Below are positions 58,787-64,000 of a stretch of 64,000 nucleotides of DNA, piece after piece. A program made the position numbers and the translations under genes. Positions within the stretch are counted from its first letter, which is position 1. Every line of letters begins with the position of its first letter. The notes under the pieces are model-generated. The model did no database searches. It was given only the letters and a program-made list of their open reading frames with translations, and was not told the origin of the DNA. The stretch comes from Scheffersomyces stipitis CBS 6054 (Eukaryota > Ascomycota > Pichiomycetes > Serinales > Debaryomycetaceae), in assembly GCF_000209165.1 (NCBI RefSeq), contig NC_009043.1:434001-498000 (forward strand), written 5' to 3'.

Positions 58787-61294
58787 CTAATCGTTCCAGC
58801 CCAATGCACTCAACTCCTTTCTGATGTCGTCCTCCTTGTTGATTTTGCTGACCTGGGTGTCTTCCAAAGGTTCGCCGCTGGCCTGCTTCATCTTCAAGGT
58901 CTCGATGGCTCTCAACTTCTTCAACAACGATCTGATTTTCTTCTCTTCCAACAGCGCAACTCCGCCAACAACAACACCTCCCTGAGAGGAAGTAGCTGCA
59001 ACAGCCGGAGCCACTGGTGAGGGAGTAGCTGGAGCAGCTGGAGTAGAAGCTGGGGCAGAAGCTGGGGCAGACGATAATTGGCCAAGTCCTGGTGGTGGAC
59101 CCAAAGGAGCAGCAGATGGTGCAGGAGAGCCTTCTATAGAGGGAGAGTCTTCCTTCAGGTTCTTCTTAGCTTCTCTCTTCTTTCTGTTTTTTTGAGCTGT
59201 CTTGGATTCCTTGATCTCTACAGGGTTGGCTCCTGGAACAACACGGGCTCTGCCACTACTAGGGTTGATTCCATTACGCTGCTGTTGTTGTAACTTCAAG
59301 TTGTTTTGAAGCTCCTTCTGGTACAAGGAAGTAGCTGTGCTTGGAGCAGAACTGCCCCTGGCATGAGGAGGACGGTATGCACCAGCAGGCTTGGAAGCAG
59401 CAGTAGCTGAAGCAGCAGCTTTCTTGGCGATGTATTCACGTGCCGAGTCATGGGCTGGTGGAGCAGGCTCCAATTGCTTCAAAGGAGGAAACTCAGCGAT
59501 AGTCTGAGGCTTCCATCCAATTGCATACAACTCTTGGTACTCTTTCAAGTAAACCAATTGACCAGATGCATGCCACACCTTCAAGCCGTTATCCACACGT
59601 AAACGAGGAGAAGTCGTTGCAGTCAAGATGTAACGTCCACAAGGTGACCATTCGCACACAGAAGTGTTGGCAGCTTCAAAGGTTACGACTTTACTGAACT
59701 TGTTCTGACGATCGTATACATCTACAGTTCCCTGCAAATTGCCGAAACCGGCAACCAACACGTAACGAGCGTGAGGAGAATACAAGATGGTGTTACGTGG
59801 AGCTGTAGGTAACGAGTGGATAGCGTTACCACGAGCATCAAAGAAAGTCGTTTCTGATGGCATGTAACCGTAGATAACAGCAAACTCTCTGGCAGAAGGA
59901 GACCAGGTGATGTCGTGAATGGGTCCTTCTCTCTTCAAGTCGATTCTGGAATCATATGAACCGGCAATTCCCAAGAGGTACAAGTTGGTTTCGCCGTAGT
60001 ACGACTTGTTACTGGTATCGTGGTCGGTAGAGGCCAATGCTAACAATGCTGTACCCAACGAGTTCCACTTCAATTGACACCGTTCAGCCTTGAAGAAGTT
60101 CTTGCTACAGGTGGGTTGGTTGAAGTTTGGAACGTTATAGATCAACACCGAGGCTGGTTTGCCACTAGCTTCTGGTATGAAGATAGCAACAGAGGGGTTT
60201 AAACCTGGTGAAATCTGGAAGTTCTGGAACGGCTGTTTGGCATCAGCCACTTTGTACTTGTGGGTAGGCTGGTTTATATTTATGGTTTCCTGCAGAGACG
60301 TGCTGATGTCAAAGAAATGGATTTCCTTGTTGTTGAAGTTTTTGGCTACGAGTTTCTCGTCCTGGGTAAACTGGGGCTTCCATCCGCTCTGGTGTTTCTG
60401 CAGCCATTCCACTATCAAGGACTTGGTCTTCAAGTTGAAAATCTTCAAGTTGTTATTCCAGGTTCCGTTTTCACGGTTGATTTGAATGGGTTTGCACCAT
60501 AAACATAAGAACGTTCCTTGTGGTGAAAAATATATATCAAACACCTCGGGCAACTCGATCTTGTGGTACAACTCAGCCTTACTCTTAGTATTCAATACTA
60601 TCACCTCGTTGGGCTGGGTGTAAGCAAAGAATGCTCCATTGGGCGAGTACAAGGCCGAACGGCATTCTTCCGCCGCTTTGGGAGACGGCGTGATTTCCTC
60701 GTAGTCATGTGTCAATTCTATCGACCGTGGTAGACGACCTGGCAGGTTAGTATAAGATGTTAAGTATGAAGAGTATGAGAATGAGAGAAAATGAGAATTA
60801 TTTTCAAAAATTTCGTAATATTGATGAAATTGTTGATTTCGTAGATCTGTAGATTTGGCATATTCTGTGGATTCTGTACATTCTGAGGATTTTGTAGATG
60901 TTTGTAGAATGAATTTATTGAAATTCAAAAGTTCATAATTCTTGTACGCGAATACTCAAATGATTTTCAGATGCATTTACAGATTTCAGATGAGAGATGA
61001 GATTCACTAACAGTGGCAATGCCATTATCTGGATATCAGCATTATCGGTATTATCCTCTATACTCGTAGTCATATACCCTCAATCTTAACAATGTCTGTC
61101 TCCGGGTAGAGATCTGGAATAGTTTCATGACAAAAATTCTCTTCTCCAGAATTTCCAGAAATTTCAGAATCAAATCAACCAAATCAGCCGTACTACGCTG
61201 ATCTCAATTCTCTTTAATTCTCACTAGTCAGGCTTCTTGCCATTCCCTCTTTCAAAGTCAGATACATACAGAAGAACTCGGTGGACTTGGACAT
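58787..61294 (-). CDS. YGR054W: Eukaryotic translation initiation factor 2A (eIF2A), spliced
   Basis: This WD-repeat protein can deliver initiator tRNA to the 40S subunit and acts in alternative initiation. I propose join(58787-60738, 61270-61294) on the minus strand, giving 658 residues versus 642 in S. cerevisiae. Exon 1 encodes MSKSTEFF, then a split TGT codon, and exon 2 continues RLPRSIELTHDYEE. The result matches the family start pattern (xFF, then IEL). The beta-propeller shows SGWKPQFT, NKSYYGETNLYLL, ITWSPSAREFAVIYGYMP, AGFGNLQGTVDVYDR and TATTSPRLRVDNGLKVWH. The C-terminal EEKKIRSLLKKLRAIETLK block is the family hallmark. An in-frame ATG at 60928 falls in the intron. Confidence 0.93.
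60739..61269 (-). other. eIF2A intron (531 nt)
   Basis: The 5' site GTATGT (61269-61264) is the strongest yeast consensus. The branch site TACTAAC is at 60752-60746 and the 3' site is CAG ending at 60739, only 8 nt from branch A. The intron is open in frame near its 3' end, which makes a naive ORF call add about 63 false residues. Confidence 0.88.
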
Positions 61295-62058
61295 GGTATT
61301 GTTTGCTTTATGCTTTTACTTGTGATCGGGAATCCTATCTGGTTGTGAATTTTCTACGGACTCCAGTAGTAGACGAACTAAGTGAATAATCGACGGAAAT
61401 CAGCTGGAGAAGTGGCTTACAAGGACGAAATCGGCTATTAAAGATAGCAATCACACAGTTGGGTTTGTTAGTCCCGTTTCGACACTTGTTGTGGAAGAAT
61501 AGTCCTGTCACAAGGTCTTTTTCGGCACTGGCAAAAGAAGTAGAAACGGTCTTCTTCCAAAAAGACGTCCACTACCAGCAGGAAACTTTTGTGGTCGTGC
61601 GCTGCTCGGAAAGCAGGTGTGTGTGGGAGAAAAAGTGCCAGGGTCTTGATTTTGCCTGAAGAAAGGTATGGTAGAGTAATGACAAATAAGGAAATTGTAT
61701 TGAAGTGGTGGAAATATAAGATCATAAGTGTGTTGAAATAAAGAAGTGGATTCAGTTTGTATATTTGGATCAAACTTATAAAAGAGTTTTTTTTTTTGGT
61801 ATTTTTTTTACATTTTTTACGAAAATTTTGCAATCATTAATTCCACACTCCAGAATTCTACACCAGGGCTAGAAATTTACAACTCAGCCAAAATCCATAC
61901 TCCGTAGGTATACTCAAACTTTTTATTTGAACAATATTAATATAAAAGAAAGCATAACTATAGATTTTTCTTTGTCAAAATGCCTCTTTCTTATTTGTGA
62001 TTCACCACAAGTCAATTTTTAGTTATCTACTGTAGTAATGCTAGTAATGTAGCCACCC
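61295..62058. other. eIF2A promoter and OTU1 3' side
   Basis: This is AT-rich, with T-runs at about 61786-61820. No gene was seen. Confidence 0.5.
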
Positions 62059-63123
62059 TCACTTTACCTCTCCAAAGTTATAATGCCCCGTCTCCTCCGC
62101 ATGCTTACTGGCGCCCGTTTCCCCCACCAAGATCTCGTAGCAGTTCAAGCAACGCACCCGGAACGTCGTAGTGTTGGTCAGATAGTTGCGCGATTGCAAA
62201 AGTTTACACAATTTATGGCTGGCTTCTAGAACAGCAGACTCTTCCTTACCTCCACAACTCCAGGAGGTGATGTCATTGGCTTTGTCACCATCCAGGACCG
62301 ACAACGTGCTATTGACGGCCACTACGTCGTAATGCACTCCACTGTAGATTAATATGATAAATTTGTCAGGTTGCGGACCCTGCTCTTTTTCAAACGTTAT
62401 GAAGTTCCCCAGCTCGATATCCAAGCAATTGATGCGGATTCCAAACCAGTCCGCCAAGATTCCCAACTCGATAGCACCTCCCCACGAATCCTTCTTGATG
62501 ATACATTTACAGTAATCCTCGGGCAGCCGCCCCAAAATTGCTTCGTTATATAGTTCTGGCAGATTCTGGATATACGATACAATTACAGAACGCAACTCCA
62601 GCGGCGGACTAAATGTTTCATAGGAGCTGTAACCACTGAGAGCATACGAAATAGAGTTGAACATACATGAGTTATCATCGGGAATATTACGAAGAATGAG
62701 GTATTTATCCTGTTGCGGAATATATACCGAAGGTATCTCTGTTTCTGAGACAGTTTCAGAAGCTTGTGTTGGTTTTGCAGATGGAATTGCATCACTGGCA
62801 GGTGTGTTTCCTCGAGATACGGGAGATGCAGATATACCCAGCTCTTTGGGGTTCTCATCATTTTCGGTTTTTGCAACCATTTCGCCAAATTCAACCAAGA
62901 GCTGATCTCCATCTCTGATCTCCGATTCAGCCAACAACTTCGAGGTAGAAGTTAAGTCTACAGACTTAGGAGGAAAACCCGTTTTGATTCCGGTTAAAAT
63001 ATGGCTTTCTATTTCCTTTAGCTCCAGCATGCTGTTAATGGTGTCTAGGAACTGACCAAGTGTCTCTGCCAGATCTGGTGCTACTGTCTTGACAGCTTTG
63101 TTAGACTTCAATCTTAATCTCAT
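62059..63123 (-). CDS. OTU1: Deubiquitinase Otu1 (Yod1-like)
   Basis: This cysteine protease binds Cdc48/p97 and trims ubiquitin chains from ER and other substrates. The N-terminal UBX-like domain (1-80, MRLRLKSNKAVKTV) docks on Cdc48. The OTU domain starts at PDDNSCMFNSISYAL with D150 and nucleophile C153, and the catalytic His is in GVHYDVV (near 266). The C-terminal zinc finger C325, C328, H341, H347 is complete. The linker (80-135) is polar. The 354 residues compare with 301 in S. cerevisiae. Confidence 0.93.
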   Translation of the reverse strand: MRLRLKSNKAVKTVAPDLAETLGQFLDTINSMLELKEIESHILTGIKTGFPPKSVDLTSTSKLLAESEIRDGDQLLVEFGEMVAKTENDENPKELGISASPVSRGNTPASDAIPSAKPTQASETVSETEIPSVYIPQQDKYLILRNIPDDNSCMFNSISYALSGYSSYETFSPPLELRSVIVSYIQNLPELYNEAILGRLPEDYCKCIIKKDSWGGAIELGILADWFGIRINCLDIELGNFITFEKEQGPQPDKFIILIYSGVHYDVVAVNSTLSVLDGDKANDITSWSCGGKEESAVLEASHKLCKLLQSRNYLTNTTTFRVRCLNCYEILVGETGASKHAEETGHYNFGEVK

Positions 63124-63663
63124 GATTTGTCATAAAGCCATAGAGAAGAGAACGTAAATGTCAGATTGAAAATTGAAAGTGCTCAAACAAATTGCAAAAA
63201 AGCCAAAATTTCTAGATTGTATTACTAACGCAAAGTATTATAGAGCCGGCTATGTTCCCCGATATGGAGTATCTGTTAATGGCGTTAATGGTAGATAATG
63301 GTCGAGATTGGTTTCACCTTGTCAAATTCAAGATCTCTACCCTGCACACTACCTCTTGCGTCTTGTCGCAAGATCAGTTTGCGACATACATGCGACAATA
63401 CGTCTAAGATAATCTGATCCATGCTAAATGAACGTATACTAAATGCTGCTTGCTATACCTTATATATGTCCCATATGAATCTCATAGAAGTCTCATATAT
63501 GTCTTAAGTAGTACCATATGCTTTGGCGATGCTAGTGAAATGAAAAGAAACTATTGTACAATGAGGAAATGAAGACTCTGAATTAGTGAAAAATCGCATT
63601 GGATAGTGGAAAAGTCACTTGAAACCTCTGAAACTTTTGCTTATAGAAACTGGAATTGCTACT
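63124..63663. other. OTU1 upstream and BUD20 3' side
   Basis: This AT-rich interval contains short imperfect CATATATG-like repeats near 63460-63510. No gene was seen. Confidence 0.5.
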
Positions 63664-64000
63664 CTAATCGGTCATTTCGACTTCGGGTCTTTCTGGCTGT
63701 TGTTGATTCTGTTGTTGCTGTTGTTGAAATTCCTCTGAAGGGACTCCCGTTATTATAGCATCCAAAGTGTCTTTCTTCTGGCCAAGAGCGTCGGCAAACT
63801 CTTCCTTGTTTTCCGATTTGTACTGTTCCAACTGCTTATACTTTTCTACTGACTCCATGAACTTCAACATGTTCACTCCGGCAGCAGCCTCGGCTTCTAA
63901 AGGTGTATATGGCTTCTTCTTTAACTCCCTGACTCTTCTCTTGTGTACTTTTCCTTTGTTGTGACGGTCCAAACTCAATTGGTTCTCGAAGTATTTCGCA
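63664..64000 (-). CDS. BUD20: C2H2 zinc-finger protein Bud20, C-terminal part (truncated by window edge)
   Basis: This is a pre-60S shuttling export factor; deletion affects bud-site choice in S. cerevisiae. The frame is open to the window edge, and the true start is outside. The visible part begins AKYFENQLSLDRHNKGKVHKRR, the second half of the matrin-type finger with its His, then KELKKKPYTPLEAEAAAG, the family block. A Gln-rich tail (near residue 95 of the visible part) ends in EVEMTD. The single base before AKYF fits a Cys codon of the CxxC pair, which lies just outside. Confidence 0.88.
   Translation of the reverse strand, partial: AKYFENQLSLDRHNKGKVHKRRVRELKKKPYTPLEAEAAAGVNMLKFMESVEKYKQLEQYKSENKEEFADALGQKKDTLDAIITGVPSEEFQQQQQQNQQQPERPEVEMTD

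Noticed and set aside
60739..60928. N-terminal 63 residues of the unspliced eIF2A frame
   Set aside because: They fall in the intron with good splice signals, and the family does not have them.

Overview
This window is nuclear DNA of a budding yeast of the CUG-Ser (CTG) clade. It resembles Scheffersomyces/Pichia stipitis or a relative, but the species is a guess. The gene set is typically ascomycetous: septin, Kap95, Fks1, Atp12, Tim21, Mnn11 and Gon7. Genes are compact and mostly intronless, and the two introns found have consensus yeast signals with TACTAAC branch points. Two in-frame CTG codons fall where their families require Ser: the septin P-loop and block B of the LINE reverse transcriptase. 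The displayed standard-code protein reads Leu there, so CTG positions in every protein here should be read as Ser.

Layout. 1-11.1 kb: the 3' end of an unknown gene, NNR1, an Shs1/Sep7-like septin, KAP95 and CAX4. 11.4-23 kb: GCS1, SPS19, PSY2, ATP12, PFD1, GON7 and a 6-phosphofructo-2-kinase with a degenerate phosphatase half. 24-25.5 kb: spliced RPL26 and tRNA-Arg(CCG). 25.5-32.35 kb: an apparently intact L1-type LINE with two ORFs and an A-tail, whose 5' end abuts the 5' end of the tRNA gene. 33-39.4 kb: TIM21, a GAS/PHR glucanosyltransferase and a large Ser-rich protein of unknown function. 41.4-49 kb: CIN4, PSO2, MNN11 with a long Lys/Glu/Pro repeat tail, and a TMEM115-like protein. 49.7-55.4 kb: the glucan synthase FKS1, followed by 3.4 kb with no recognised gene. 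58.8-64 kb: spliced eIF2A, OTU1 and the right-truncated BUD20.

The genes are ordinary housekeeping genes and do not form a cluster. Three concern the cell wall or mannan (GAS/PHR, MNN11, FKS1), and several act in secretion, transport or protein folding (GCS1, CAX4, TMEM115-like, KAP95, PFD1). The most unusual region is the LINE beside the tRNA gene. It has intact ORFs, a one-base gap between ORF1 stop and ORF2 start, a CTG-encoded conserved Ser, and an atypical tRNA acceptor stem next to it. All functional calls come from reading the sequence and remembered family features; no database search was run.
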